From Anaerolineae bacterium (GTDB taxonomy: Bacteria > Chloroflexota > Anaerolineae > B4-G1 > SLSP01), in contig JAPKMR010000008.1 of NCBI GenBank assembly GCA_026645815.1, forward strand, positions 44,338 to 108,337: a DNA stretch of 64,000 nucleotides, given 5' to 3'. Of this stretch, positions 54,009 through 63,622 are shown piece by piece. The stretch's first letter is position 1, and every line of letters begins with the position of its first letter. The notes beneath the pieces are model-generated. The model was given only the letters and a program-made list of their open reading frames with translations. It made no database searches and was not told the DNA's origin. The position numbers were made by a program, and so were the translations under genes.

Positions 54009-54516
54009 CCAGCATTTTCCTTAGCGCTTCGATAGCGCGATGTTGCAGAGCTTTTACCGCCCCTACGGTTTTTTGGGTGATCCGGGAAACTTCTTCCAGA
54101 CTTAGCTCTTCCCCAAAGCGCAGGTTGATCACTTGTTGTTGTAGTGAAGGAAGCTTTTGGAAAGCCTCTCGTATACGGCCGATCTCCTCGCGTTGTAGGG
54201 CGGTAGCTTCTGTCTGGAGCGCTCCCGATGGCATGTTTTCATCAATCTCAACTGTGCCTCTTATACTCTCCCGCCGGTAGAAATCTGTGATCAGGTTGTG
54301 CGCTACCCGGTACAGCCAGGCGGAAAGTTCTTGCTCCGGACCTGCCCCATGCTTCAGCGCCACCAGGAAACGGTGAAAAGTGTCGGCGACAATTTCCTGC
54401 GCACTATCAGAACTCCCGAGATGGCGGTAGGCATAGCGATAGATTGCCGGCGCATAGGTATCATAGACCTCGGCCAACGCGGCTTCATCCCACTGTTGAA
54501 CCCGTTCAAGTAGCAT
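53989..54516 (-). CDS. ECF-type RNA polymerase sigma factor
   Basis: A 175-residue ECF sigma factor of usual length. Region 2 is YDTYAPAIYRYAYRHLGSSDSAQEIVADTFHRF, and region 4 is LPSLQQQVINLRFGEELSLEEVSRITQKTVGAVKALQHRAIEALRK. The ATG at 54516 is better spaced from a GGGG site than the GTG four codons upstream. It overlaps the DUF5667 gene by 20 bases, a typical sigma/anti-sigma pair. It is divergent from the YfcC carrier gene. Confidence 0.9.
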   Translation of the reverse strand: MLLERVQQWDEAALAEVYDTYAPAIYRYAYRHLGSSDSAQEIVADTFHRFLVALKHGAGPEQELSAWLYRVAHNLITDFYRRESIRGTVEIDENMPSGALQTEATALQREEIGRIREAFQKLPSLQQQVINLRFGEELSLEEVSRITQKTVGAVKALQHRAIEALRKMLDEKPTP

Positions 54517-54606
54517 AGACCCCGCCACAATTCTTATGACGCACGAAATGCCAAAAGGATACGTTCTCTTTCAGCATAGATGGATTTGAGGCTCCGTCAA
54601 GCGTGG

Positions 54607-54634
54607 TTGCGACTGCTGAACTTGGGTGTACACT
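54607..54634 (+). promoter_or_regulatory. Possible promoter of the YfcC-DUF2817 operon
   Basis: TTGCGA (54607-54612) and TACACT (54629-54634) are 16 bases apart, with four of six matches each. It lies about 34 bases before the YfcC start. Confidence 0.35.
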
Positions 54635-54667
54635 GAACGGATAATCATGAGAATGCGGAGGCGGTGT

Positions 54668-56125
54668 ATGGAGCGAGCTGAACCCCGAGTGGGGGCGCAG
54701 ATTAGCCGGAAAGCGTTCATCCAATCGGCATTGATTTTGTTGGCGTTGATGTTGGTGGCGGGTGTGGCGACGCGGGTGCTGCCTGCTGGTCGCTATATGC
54801 GCGTGCTTGAGCAGGGACGTGAAGTCATTGATCCTGTAACCTTCGAGGTGGTAGAACGCCCTGATTATCCGGTTTGGCGCTGGCTCTTCGCTCCTCTTGA
54901 GGTGTTGGGAGGACCGGATGGACTATCGCTGATTGGCATCACTCTGTTCATTTTGATGGTGGGTGCCGCGTTTGCGGTTTTGGAGCGCTGCGGTATTCTC
55001 AAAGCGGTAATCCTGCGCCTGGTACGGCTGTTTGGAGGGCGCAAGTATCTGCTATTGCTGGTCATTTCCTTCTTCTTCATGGTGTTGGGCGGTTTCTTCG
55101 GTATCTTTGAGGAGGTCGTCCCACTCATTCCCCTGATGCTGGCGCTATCTTACTACCTGGGCTGGGATACGTTGGTGGGGTTGGGCATGAGTATCCTGGC
55201 GACCAATGTGGGTTTCTCTGCTGCCGTGACGAACCCCTTTACCATCGGTGTGGCGCAGCAACTTGCCGGGCTGCCGCTCTTTTCTGGAGCCTGGTTGAGG
55301 CTCATTATCTTTGGTGTGATGTATGCGATTTTTGCGTTGTTTTTGGTAGGATATGCGCGCCGTGTGGAGCGTCATCCACAAATCTCGCCGGTTTATGCTG
55401 AGGAAACGGCAGAGCGGGCACGTTATCAGACCCTGGATATGGCGGCGCTTGAGACCGGAGCCTCTTTGGGTCCGGCGCTGCGTTGGTTCATGGTCTTTAT
55501 TGTGTTGATCCTGGCGGTGCTCCTGGGTGTTCCATTTATTCCGGCGCTATCGCAGGTTGCTTTGCCGCTATTGGGGGTGCTATTTCTATGCGCTGGACTG
55601 GGCGCGGGACGGCTTGCGGGTGTTTCGTGGAAAGCCGTGGGAGCAGCCCTCTGGGAAGGTGTGCTGGGTATCGCGCCCGGAATTATCTTGATTCTGATGG
55701 CAGCGAGCATCAAACACATTGTGGTCAACGGTGGCATCATGGATACCTTGCTGCATGGTGCGGCGGGTATTATGTTGGACGCTGGTCCTCTGGGTGCGGC
55801 GCTGTTGATCTATGCAACGGCATTATTCATTGAACTCTTCATCGGCTCCGGTTCGGCCAAGGCGTTTTTGGTGTTGCCGATCCTATTGCCGCTGGCGGAC
55901 CTCGTAGGCGTGACGCGGCAGGTCGCGGTATTGGCATATTGTTTCGGCGATGGGTTTTCTAACCTGGCTTATCCCACCAATCCGGTTTTGCTTATCAGTC
56001 TGGGAATGACCGTTCTGAGTTATCCCCAATGGTTGCGCTGGTTGTTGCGCTTGTGGGTGTGGGTGCTTCTGGCTTCGGTGGGCTTCCTGGCGCTGGCAGT
56101 GGCGCTTGGTTATGGGCCTTTCTGA
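54668..56125 (+). CDS. YfcC family (C4-dicarboxylate/basic amino acid type) carrier
   Basis: A 485-residue inner-membrane protein with about 12 spans. The YfcC/DcuC-like pattern is visible in RVLPAGRYMRVLEQGREVIDP, the GGFFGIFEEVVPLIPLMLALSYYLGWD loop and GSGSAKAFLVLPILLPLADL. Members transport C4-dicarboxylates, arginine, ornithine or peptides. The substrate is unknown. The ATG at 54668 has GGAGG ahead. The DUF2817 peptidase gene follows after 7 bases, which favours a peptide or amino acid substrate. Confidence 0.82.
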   Translation: MERAEPRVGAQISRKAFIQSALILLALMLVAGVATRVLPAGRYMRVLEQGREVIDPVTFEVVERPDYPVWRWLFAPLEVLGGPDGLSLIGITLFILMVGAAFAVLERCGILKAVILRLVRLFGGRKYLLLLVISFFFMVLGGFFGIFEEVVPLIPLMLALSYYLGWDTLVGLGMSILATNVGFSAAVTNPFTIGVAQQLAGLPLFSGAWLRLIIFGVMYAIFALFLVGYARRVERHPQISPVYAEETAERARYQTLDMAALETGASLGPALRWFMVFIVLILAVLLGVPFIPALSQVALPLLGVLFLCAGLGAGRLAGVSWKAVGAALWEGVLGIAPGIILILMAASIKHIVVNGGIMDTLLHGAAGIMLDAGPLGAALLIYATALFIELFIGSGSAKAFLVLPILLPLADLVGVTRQVAVLAYCFGDGFSNLAYPTNPVLLISLGMTVLSYPQWLRWLLRLWVWVLLASVGFLALAVALGYGPF

Positions 56126-56132
56126 GGGACGT

Positions 56133-57251
56133 ATGGATATCTGTTTTCCTGAGGCATATCCAGAGGCGCGGGCGTTATTCCGGGAATTGGCGGCAGGAGT
56201 ACAGGGGCGCTGGCATTCCACAAGGTTGGAGGCGTGTGCCCTAAAGGGCTTCCCCGATTTGACTACGGATTGGTTGTATGCCGCGCCTCTGGAGACTCAA
56301 CGCCAACTTCTGGTGGTGACGACAGGTCTTCACGGTATTGAAGGTTATGTGGGAGCAGCTGCTTTACAGCTGCTGATCGAGGAATTTCTCCCACGTTTGG
56401 ACCCCCGCGTAACGGGGTTGTTGCTTATCCATGCGCTCAACCCCTGGGGGATGTTGCATGGGCAGAAGACCAATGCTGCGAATGTGGACCTCAACCGCAA
56501 CTTTATCCTGGGTGAGGCTTACCCTGCCGATTTCAACGCAGATTACGCTGCTCTGCACGGAATTTTCGTGCCTCCACAGCCGGTGCGTCAGCGTGACCTG
56601 GCATTGCCGCATTTTTCGCTCACGCTGCTTCGAGTGTTGCGGCGGTTTTCAGTGGCTCGTGTGCAGGAAGCATTCTTGATCGGTCAATATCGCTATGCCG
56701 ATGGTATTTACTACGGTGGCGCGGCATTGGCAGAGGAGCTGCATTTGCTATTGCAGCTATTGCAGCCACGCCTGGCTGAGTATGAACGGGTAACTTATCT
56801 GGAAATGCACACCGGTTATGGTCCCCGTAATCAAATGAGTCTGGTGCATTCTCCACAGGAACCGCGTAGCAATCACGAACTGGCGGCGCAGTTTGACTAT
56901 CCTCTGGTAGTGCGCACGGAACCCGGCGCTTTCTATGCCATCCGCGGAGATGTTGTGGATGGATTGGTCTCGCTTGCGCGGAATGAGGCTCCGCGGACGC
57001 GTTTTTATGGTGCGACTTTCGAGTTTGGTACGTTGGGAGATAGCTTGTTCAATAAAATCCGCAGCATGCAGACCATGATGCTAGCAAACCAGCTGCGACA
57101 TTATGGCGCTGTGAGTTCAGCCGTTAGGGATGAAGTAGGGCGTCTCTTTGAGGCACTCTATGCGCCGCGAGTAGCCATCTGGCAGGAGAAAGCGCTTGTG
57201 GATGCAAACCGGGCTTTTGAGGGCATTTTGCGCGCAGAAACGTTCCTGTAG
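56133..57251 (+). CDS. DUF2817 zinc carboxypeptidase-like protein
   Basis: A 372-residue M14-like metallopeptidase of the DUF2817 family. The zinc ligands are the His and Glu in GLHGIEGYVG and the His in LEMHTGYG. Substrate-binding NVDLNRNF and the possible catalytic Glu in ATFEFGT are visible. No signal peptide is seen, so it is probably cytoplasmic. It likely trims peptides or N-acyl amino acids brought in by the YfcC-type carrier encoded 7 bases upstream. ATG with GAGGGA ahead. Confidence 0.78.
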   Translation: MDICFPEAYPEARALFRELAAGVQGRWHSTRLEACALKGFPDLTTDWLYAAPLETQRQLLVVTTGLHGIEGYVGAAALQLLIEEFLPRLDPRVTGLLLIHALNPWGMLHGQKTNAANVDLNRNFILGEAYPADFNADYAALHGIFVPPQPVRQRDLALPHFSLTLLRVLRRFSVARVQEAFLIGQYRYADGIYYGGAALAEELHLLLQLLQPRLAEYERVTYLEMHTGYGPRNQMSLVHSPQEPRSNHELAAQFDYPLVVRTEPGAFYAIRGDVVDGLVSLARNEAPRTRFYGATFEFGTLGDSLFNKIRSMQTMMLANQLRHYGAVSSAVRDEVGRLFEALYAPRVAIWQEKALVDANRAFEGILRAETFL

Positions 57252-57271
57252 TTCAAGGATGCAAGCAATCT

Positions 57272-60200
57272 ATGAATGAACATGTGAAACAAGGATACGA
57301 TGAAGCGCTGTTTCAGAATCTGAACTCCTATGTGGCAGCGTTAAGTGGCGCCGGGCATTCAGAAAACCTCTTTGTGGTAGCCACACACCAGCTGCAGCAA
57401 GAACTCGATGCCATGGCTGTGGTGATTTTCGGTTATGAAGCACAGACAGACAATCTGGTGGCGCTTCATACGACGCTTCGGGAAGGCGAAGACCTCAAAC
57501 TTGCGCGCATTTTGGGACGAGGTATCAAGGGACAATCGTGGAAGTTGCCGGCGGCATCACGCGCTCATCTCATCCGTGAGCGCGTGATGCTTGAGCCCAC
57601 TGTAACGGGTATCAGCTTCGGCGAGATTTCAGCCCCTATCGGCGCGTTGATTGAGCGTGCTTTTGGGGTGGGTTGGTTTGCGGCGCTGGTTTTGCAGCAG
57701 GATGAGGACTTCATGGGGGTGGCAGTCATCGTATGGAAGCTGGGGGTGTTACCACCTGTTACCGCGGCGCTCCAGGCTTTTGCGGGTGTGACGAGCAGTG
57801 TTATACGCAGGTGGCGCGCTGAAAGTTCATTGCGTGAGAGTGAGCAGCGCTGGCAGTTTGCCCTAGAGGGCGCCGGAGATGGCGTTTGGGATTGGAATAT
57901 CCAGACGGACCAGGTTTTTTATTCCCGACAGTGGAAGGCAATGCTCGGATACCTGGAGCATGAAATTGGCGATTCATTGAGCGAGTGGAGCAGTCGCATG
58001 CATCCCGAGGATCAGTTGGGTTGCCAGAACGACTTGACCCGGCACTTCAATGGGGAGACTCCCATTTATCAGAACGAATACCGGCTACGTTGTAAGGATG
58101 GCTCCTACAAGTGGATTCTTGACCGGGGAAAAATAGTGGCGTGGATTGCTGATGGTCGCCCAATACGCATGATTGGCACGCATACGGATATTACTGCGCG
58201 CAAGCAGGCTGAGGCTAACCTGCAGAAGCTCAAGGAATTCAACGAACGTATTGTCATCAATATGACTGAGGGTGTCGTGATGACGGATGTGCAAGGGACA
58301 GTGGTTTTCGTCAATCCGGCTATGGTAGCGATGCTAGGTTGCGCTGCAGAGGAGCTGCTGGGGCAATCCTGGATGGTTTTTGTCCCACCGGAGAGTCATC
58401 CGGCCGTTCGCGCTGCGGATGTGCGTCGTGCTGCCGGTCAATCAGACCGCTATGAGGTAGACCTGCGACGAAAGGATGGTCGTTTACTTTCCACTCTGGT
58501 CAGTGGGGGACCTCATTTTGATCCCAAGACAGGCGCCTTCGCTGGGACGGTGGCGGTTTTTACGGATATCACCGAGCGCAAGCGTGCGGAGGAGGCTCTA
58601 CGCCTGCAGTCCTTGGTGCTGGATCAAATCTATGATCATGTCACAATCACAGATTTGGATGGTCGGATCACATACATAAACGATATTGCATGTCAAACAC
58701 TCAAGCAGCCACGGGAAGCGCTTATTGGGGGCAGTGTTGAGGATTACGGCGAAGACCCCACCCGTGGGGCAACGCAGCGCGAGATTATCAGCCAGACTTT
58801 ACAAAGTGGTTATTGGCGTGGCGAAGTGGTGAACTATGCGGCTGACGGTTCGGAGGTCATTTTCGACGCCCGCACTCAGCTCATCTATGATGCCGATGGG
58901 GCGCCGCTTGTGATGTGCGGCATTTCAACGGATATTACTGCGCGTAAGCAGGTCGAGATGGAGCTGCGATACCGCACGGCGGTGCTTGCGGGCCTAAATG
59001 ATACTGCGCTGGCGTTGGCGGCGCAACAAGATCTGGAAACATTGTTGCGCATCATTGTTGAGCGTTCACTGTCGATGTTGGAGGCCCAGGCTGGCAGTAT
59101 TTATCTTTATCGTCCGGCCACGGATGACCTCAAACGCCATTTTGTGTGTGGGCGCGAAGACCCTCAAGCGGGCGATGTGATACAGAGAGGCGAGGGTTTG
59201 GTGGGTAAGGTTTTGGATAGCTGCCAATCCCTCATCGTAGATGATTACATGTCCTGGACTGAGCGTTCTACTCAGTATACGGTGATGGAATGTGTGGCTG
59301 GTATCGGGTCGCCTATTGTCTGGCGCGCGCGCGTATTGGGAGTGCTGCTCTTGCGCGACGAAGCGCCGCGCCGCTTCTCTGAAGCGGACCGCACGTTGTT
59401 GGAGAGTTTGGCTTCCCTGGCAGCTGCGGCGTTGGAGAATACCCGTCTGTTGGAGACGGAGCGTGAACAGCGCCATCTGGCAGAGACGCTACGTGAGGTC
59501 GCAGCAGTCTTGAACAGCAGCCTGAACCGGGAAAGGGTATTGACGTTGATCCTGGAGCAACTGGCGCGTGTGGTTGCGTATGATAGTGCTTCAGTTATGT
59601 TGACTGGAGAGTCCACTTTGAATACCGTTGCCGCGCGCGGTTTCCAATCCCGCAGCCAGTGGGATGTGGGATTGCGGGCGGAGGCCCTGGAACATGTCCA
59701 AGCCGTGCTTGAAGAACGCCATCCGGTAATTATCCTCGATACTGAAACGGATAAGCGCTGGCAGCGTCTTCCTGGATCGGAATATATCCGCTCATGGTTG
59801 GGTGTGCCATTGGTGGTTCAGGATCGTGTCATTGGCCTTATCAACCTTGATAGCGCACAACCGCATTTTTATACCCCCGTGCATGGTGAACTGACGGCGG
59901 CATTTGCCAATCAGGCTGCTATTGCGATTGAGAATGCCCGACTGTATGAGGATATTCGGCAGCGGATGGATGACCTGCACCGGGCGCAGGCGCAGCTGGT
60001 GCAGTCTGCAAAGATGGCAGCCATCGGACGTCTGTCGGCAGGTATCGCGCACGAACTTAATAACCCGCTGACTGCGATTCTGCTTTCTGCAAAGTCGTTG
60101 TTGCGCCATTTGCCAGAGGCCAGTGAGGAACATCGTGAACTGACCGCAATTGTGACTGAGGTCCGTCGTACTGCAGACATTGTACGAGGGCTGCTAGATT

Positions 60201-60712
60201 TTTCTCGCCAGACAGAACTCCATCGCCAGCGGGTGGATGTCAATCAGGTATTACAGGAATCGCTGGCGCTGGTGCGCCGGTTGATTGCGCAGCGCGGCAT
60301 TGTGATTCAGGAACTCTATGCTCCAGATTTACCCCGGTTGTATCTGGATGCCAACCGGATGAAGCAAGTCTTTCTGAATATTATCACCAATGCAGCGGAT
60401 GCTATGCCACAGCCAGGTCAACTGACGTTGCTGACCGAGCGCGTAGGGGAGGAAGTCGGGGTTCGGATCAGAGATACTGGCACCGGAATCTTACCAGAGC
60501 ATCTACACCGGCTCTTTGAACCTTTCTTCACGACTAAACCGGTGGGGGAAGGAACGGGATTAGGCTTGTCGGTGAGCCTTGGGATTGTCCAGGATCATGG
60601 AGGAAGGATTGAGGTCGAAAGCCGCGTGGGCGAGGGAACTTGCTTCAGTATCATGTTGCCGGTAGCAGTTACAGAGAAGTCGCGGCTTCTGGGAGAGGAG
60701 ATGTTCGAGTGA
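57272..60712 (+). CDS. Multi-PAS/GAF sensor histidine kinase
   Basis: An 1146-residue soluble sensor kinase without clear membrane spans. An N-terminal GAF-like domain (about 20-180) is followed by three PAS/PAC units (about 190-315, 320-440 and 445-565) and two GAF domains (about 570-725 and 740-905). Next is a HisKA helix with GIAHELNNPL (phospho-acceptor His) and an HATPase with FLNIITNAADAMP, DTGTGI and GEGTGLGLSV. No receiver domain is present and no response regulator lies near, so its partner is elsewhere. The stop overlaps the start of the next gene (GTGA). Confidence 0.9.
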   Translation: MNEHVKQGYDEALFQNLNSYVAALSGAGHSENLFVVATHQLQQELDAMAVVIFGYEAQTDNLVALHTTLREGEDLKLARILGRGIKGQSWKLPAASRAHLIRERVMLEPTVTGISFGEISAPIGALIERAFGVGWFAALVLQQDEDFMGVAVIVWKLGVLPPVTAALQAFAGVTSSVIRRWRAESSLRESEQRWQFALEGAGDGVWDWNIQTDQVFYSRQWKAMLGYLEHEIGDSLSEWSSRMHPEDQLGCQNDLTRHFNGETPIYQNEYRLRCKDGSYKWILDRGKIVAWIADGRPIRMIGTHTDITARKQAEANLQKLKEFNERIVINMTEGVVMTDVQGTVVFVNPAMVAMLGCAAEELLGQSWMVFVPPESHPAVRAADVRRAAGQSDRYEVDLRRKDGRLLSTLVSGGPHFDPKTGAFAGTVAVFTDITERKRAEEALRLQSLVLDQIYDHVTITDLDGRITYINDIACQTLKQPREALIGGSVEDYGEDPTRGATQREIISQTLQSGYWRGEVVNYAADGSEVIFDARTQLIYDADGAPLVMCGISTDITARKQVEMELRYRTAVLAGLNDTALALAAQQDLETLLRIIVERSLSMLEAQAGSIYLYRPATDDLKRHFVCGREDPQAGDVIQRGEGLVGKVLDSCQSLIVDDYMSWTERSTQYTVMECVAGIGSPIVWRARVLGVLLLRDEAPRRFSEADRTLLESLASLAAAALENTRLLETEREQRHLAETLREVAAVLNSSLNRERVLTLILEQLARVVAYDSASVMLTGESTLNTVAARGFQSRSQWDVGLRAEALEHVQAVLEERHPVIILDTETDKRWQRLPGSEYIRSWLGVPLVVQDRVIGLINLDSAQPHFYTPVHGELTAAFANQAAIAIENARLYEDIRQRMDDLHRAQAQLVQSAKMAAIGRLSAGIAHELNNPLTAILLSAKSLLRHLPEASEEHRELTAIVTEVRRTADIVRGLLDFSRQTELHRQRVDVNQVLQESLALVRRLIAQRGIVIQELYAPDLPRLYLDANRMKQVFLNIITNAADAMPQPGQLTLLTERVGEEVGVRIRDTGTGILPEHLHRLFEPFFTTKPVGEGTGLGLSVSLGIVQDHGGRIEVESRVGEGTCFSIMLPVAVTEKSRLLGEEMFE

Positions 60713-61533
60713 AATCGGTCGCCAGAATTGAAAGCTTGCAGAATCTGCGCGTGAAGAATGCGGTGCGGCTGAATCAGGCGCGGGAGCGTTCTGCACAACA
60801 ACGTACTTTGATAGAGGGTTACCGTCCGCTATTGCGGGCAGTAGAAAACGCTTACCCTTTGGAGGAAGTGTATTTCTGTCCGACCCTGTTTCTGGGTGAA
60901 AATGAGCCAGCTTTGCTCGAACGAGCTGCGCAGGCGGGCGCTGTGCTGATTGAGTTGACCGAGGAACCCTTGCGCAAGATCACGACTCGGAACCGCCCTG
61001 AAGGGTTGCTGGCGTTAGCTCCCATTATCCGTCATCCGCTGGAAAATCACTATCCAGAACCGCACGGCTTTTACTTGATTGTGGAGCGCATCGAACGCCC
61101 CGGTAATCTGGGCACTATTTTCCGTTCTGCTGATGCGGCGGGTGTATCAGGTGTGGTCATTTGCGACCCACAAACGGATGCTTTCAACCCGGAGGTGATT
61201 CGCGCCAGCATTGGGACGGTGTTCACTACGCCGATGTTTGAGGTGCGCAGTGCTGAAGCGCTTGCCTGGTGCCGGCGTCATGGCTTGCAGACCGTGGCTG
61301 CTACACCGCACACTGACTTGTTCTACACTGACGTGGACCTGACGCCGGCTTTGGCTGTTGTAGTCGGCGCCGAGAAGGTGGGCTTGAGCGAGGTGTGGCT
61401 GGAGCAGGCCGATGTGCAGGTGCGCATTCCTATGTTAGGACAGGCCGATTCTCTCAATGTGGCGACGGCAACGACGCTGCTCCTTTACGAAGTGCTGCGG
61501 CAGCGCGGCGTGCGTGAGGCCTCGCACTCCTAA
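60709..61533 (+). CDS. SpoU/TrmH family RNA 2'-O-methyltransferase
   Basis: A 274-residue SPOUT methyltransferase that modifies a ribose 2'-OH in rRNA or tRNA. The N-terminal substrate-binding part (SLQNLRVKNAVRL) is followed by the knotted domain with ERPGNLGTIFRSADAAG, VVGAEKVGLS and the SAM-binding IPMLGQADSLNVATAT. The rRNA or tRNA target is unknown. A GTG start overlaps the kinase stop, giving coupled translation. Upstream residues in the same frame lie inside the kinase gene and are rejected. Confidence 0.87.
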   Translation: MKSVARIESLQNLRVKNAVRLNQARERSAQQRTLIEGYRPLLRAVENAYPLEEVYFCPTLFLGENEPALLERAAQAGAVLIELTEEPLRKITTRNRPEGLLALAPIIRHPLENHYPEPHGFYLIVERIERPGNLGTIFRSADAAGVSGVVICDPQTDAFNPEVIRASIGTVFTTPMFEVRSAEALAWCRRHGLQTVAATPHTDLFYTDVDLTPALAVVVGAEKVGLSEVWLEQADVQVRIPMLGQADSLNVATATTLLLYEVLRQRGVREASHS

Positions 61534-61548
61534 GAGGCTGGAGTTACT

Positions 61549-62436
61549 ATGGAACCCTCTTATACCTTTTTGACCGCAGATGATTGGCAGGAGTACGCGT
61601 TGCTGGATAGTGGCGATGGACGCAAACTGGAGCGTTTTGGACCCTATACATTTGTGCGCTCTGAGCCACGCGCGATGTGGCGCCCTGCATTAGCCGTGCG
61701 TAACTGGGATGCTGCTGATGCGGTATTCCATTTGACGGGGGAGGAGAGCGGCGGGGACTGGTATTTCCGGCGCAAGCTACCGGCGACCTGGTCCTTGAAG
61801 TACAAGGGGCTGTGTTTCGAAGCACAGGCGACGTCTTCGCGACACATGGGCGTTTTTCCGGAGCAAGCCGCGCACTGGGATTGGATTGCCGGTCAGATTA
61901 AGGCTGTGCGTCGCCCAGTGCGAGTGCTCAACCTCTTTGGCTATACTGGATTGGCGACGCTAGCCGCAGCGCAAGTGGGCGCCGAGGTAACCCACGTGGA
62001 TGCTGCCAAACGTGCCATCACGCAGGCGCGACGCAACCAGGAACTTTCAGGCTTGACAGAGCGCCCCATCCGCTGGATTGTGGAGGATGCACTTAAATAC
62101 ATTCAGCGCGAAGTGCGTCGTGGTTCGCGTTATGATGGGCTAATTCTCGACCCGCCCAAATTCGGCAGGGGCGCCGGGGGCAGAGTATGGGAGTTCTTTG
62201 AGCATTTCCCGGAATTATTGGATACGTGCAAGGAACTGCTCAGCCCCAAGCCCTTGTTTGTGGTGATCACGGCGTATGCGGTGCAGGCATCAGCGTTATA
62301 CCTGTATCATGCGTTGGAGGGAAGGCTCGCCGGGTTAGGCGGCGCCCTCACCGCGGGTGAGTTGGTCACGGTTGAGCAAAGCGCAGGGCGCTGGCTTTCA
62401 CAGGCAATTTTCGCCCGGTGGACGGCTTTGGGTTGA
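61549..62436 (+). CDS. RlmI/RlmK-like class I methyltransferase
   Basis: A 295-residue SAM methyltransferase of the COG1092 type. The SAM motif is LNLFGYTGLATLAA, an acidic THVDAAKRAI follows, and the catalytic region reads LILDPPKFGRG. Related enzymes methylate a cytosine or guanine in 23S rRNA. It lacks the N-terminal PUA domain of RlmI, so the target may differ. GGAG precedes the ATG, and the SpoU gene ends 15 bases upstream, which suggests a small RNA-modification operon. Confidence 0.85.
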   Translation: MEPSYTFLTADDWQEYALLDSGDGRKLERFGPYTFVRSEPRAMWRPALAVRNWDAADAVFHLTGEESGGDWYFRRKLPATWSLKYKGLCFEAQATSSRHMGVFPEQAAHWDWIAGQIKAVRRPVRVLNLFGYTGLATLAAAQVGAEVTHVDAAKRAITQARRNQELSGLTERPIRWIVEDALKYIQREVRRGSRYDGLILDPPKFGRGAGGRVWEFFEHFPELLDTCKELLSPKPLFVVITAYAVQASALYLYHALEGRLAGLGGALTAGELVTVEQSAGRWLSQAIFARWTALG

Positions 62437-62493
62437 GGTTGGTTGCGGGAGATATGTCATGGTCAATACGAGCTATCTCTCAGGAGCTTTGAG

Positions 62494-63468
62494 ATGATAT
62501 CCGAAACGCAATCTACTGTTAACGTGGCTGTGATTCAGGCGGCGCCGGTGCTCTTCGACCGCGAAGCGACGCTGCGCAAGGTCCATGCCCTCACATTGGA
62601 GGCAGCGCATCGGGGTGCGCAGTTGGTGCTTTTTCCCGAAGCTCTGGTTCCTGCCTATCCCCGGGGCTTCAGTTTTGGTGTCGTGGTAGGGCATCGTCGT
62701 CCCGAGGGACGTCAGTTATGGCAACGTTATTGGGAAAACACGGTGGATGTTCCTGGTCCGGCAGTGGACGCTTTGGGTGTTACTGCTCGCGAAGCCGGCG
62801 TATATCTGGCTATTGGGGTCATTGAACGTGATGCGCAGTTCAGCGGCGGGACGCTATTTTGTACCTTATTGTATTTCGGTCCGGACGGGCGCTTGCTGGG
62901 CAAGCACCGCAAACTTAAGCCTACTGCGGCTGAACGCCTAATCTGGGGCGAGGGAGATGGCAGCACGTTGACCGTTGTGCAGACTTCTTTGGGCAAGATG
63001 GGCGGGTTGATCTGCTGGGAGAACTATATGCCGCTGGCGCGGATGGCGCTCTATGCGCAGGGCGTGGAACTGTATCTGGCGCCTACTGCAGATTCCCGGG
63101 ATACCTGGCAGGCGACCTTGCGTCACATCGCCTGTGAGGGACGTTGTTTTGTGCTGGGCTGTAATCAGTTTGTGAACAAATCCATGGTACCGGTAGACTT
63201 GCCGGGCATCGCGGAATTAACCGAACAGCCGGAGATCATGTGCCGAGGCGGGAGCGTCATTATCTCACCGCTGGGCGAGGTGCTTGCCGGTCCGCTTTAC
63301 GACACCGAGGGCAGTCTTCATGCCACGTTGGACCTAAACGAGATTGTGCGCAGCCGTTTCGATTTCGATGTGGTGGGGCACTATGCGCGCCCGGATGTGT
63401 TTCAGTTGTACGTCAACACACAGCCCCAAGCGCCGGTTTGCCTGGAGAAACCCACTCGGAGCGAGTGA
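62494..63468 (+). CDS. Nitrilase (carbon-nitrogen hydrolase family)
   Basis: A 324-residue nitrilase-branch enzyme that hydrolyses a nitrile to carboxylate and ammonia. The catalytic triad is E in LFPEALVPAYPRG, K in KHRKLKPTAAERLIWGEGDG and C in GLICWENYMPLARM. The Pro-rich motif and WGEGDG are typical of true nitrilases rather than amidases. The ATG at 62494 has AGGAG 8 bases ahead. A frame extension of 17 residues upstream lacks a ribosome site. A terminator and tRNA-Gln follow. Confidence 0.88.
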   Translation: MISETQSTVNVAVIQAAPVLFDREATLRKVHALTLEAAHRGAQLVLFPEALVPAYPRGFSFGVVVGHRRPEGRQLWQRYWENTVDVPGPAVDALGVTAREAGVYLAIGVIERDAQFSGGTLFCTLLYFGPDGRLLGKHRKLKPTAAERLIWGEGDGSTLTVVQTSLGKMGGLICWENYMPLARMALYAQGVELYLAPTADSRDTWQATLRHIACEGRCFVLGCNQFVNKSMVPVDLPGIAELTEQPEIMCRGGSVIISPLGEVLAGPLYDTEGSLHATLDLNEIVRSRFDFDVVGHYARPDVFQLYVNTQPQAPVCLEKPTRSE

Positions 63469-63486
63469 CGCAGGCATCAGGCACGA

Positions 63487-63519
63487 AAAAAGCGCTCTGT
63501 CTTAAACAGAGCGCTTTTT
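63487..63519 (+). terminator. Rho-independent terminator after nitrilase gene
   Basis: Perfect 14-base arms (63487-63500, 63506-63519) around CTTAA end in TTTTT on the plus strand and in AAAAA at the other side, so it also ends the converging tRNA transcript, whose 3' end is 3 bases away. Confidence 0.92.
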
Positions 63520-63521
63520 AG

Positions 63522-63592
63522 CTGGGGGCAAGGGATTCGAACCCCTACATACGGATTCAGAGTCCGCTGTCCTACCGTTAGACGAGCCCCCA
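63522..63592 (-). tRNA. tRNA-Gln (anticodon CTG)
   Basis: Read on the minus strand, a 7-base acceptor stem TGGGGGC/GCCCCCA, a D-arm CGTCTAACGGTAGGAC, an anticodon arm GCGGACTCTGAATCCGT with loop CTCTGAA and a T-arm AGGGGTTCGAATCCCTT fold correctly. The discriminator is G, and CCA is not encoded. Anticodon CTG reads CAG glutamine codons. The terminator lies right after its 3' end. Confidence 0.95.
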
Positions 63593-63622
63593 AAATCGAA
63601 AAGTGAGGTTTCTGTACCGCGG

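Noticed and set aside
54517..54590. Autoregulatory ECF promoter (GAAC ... CGTC) upstream of the sigma gene
   Set aside because: The two elements are present on the minus strand but about 21 bases apart, and 16-17 is expected.
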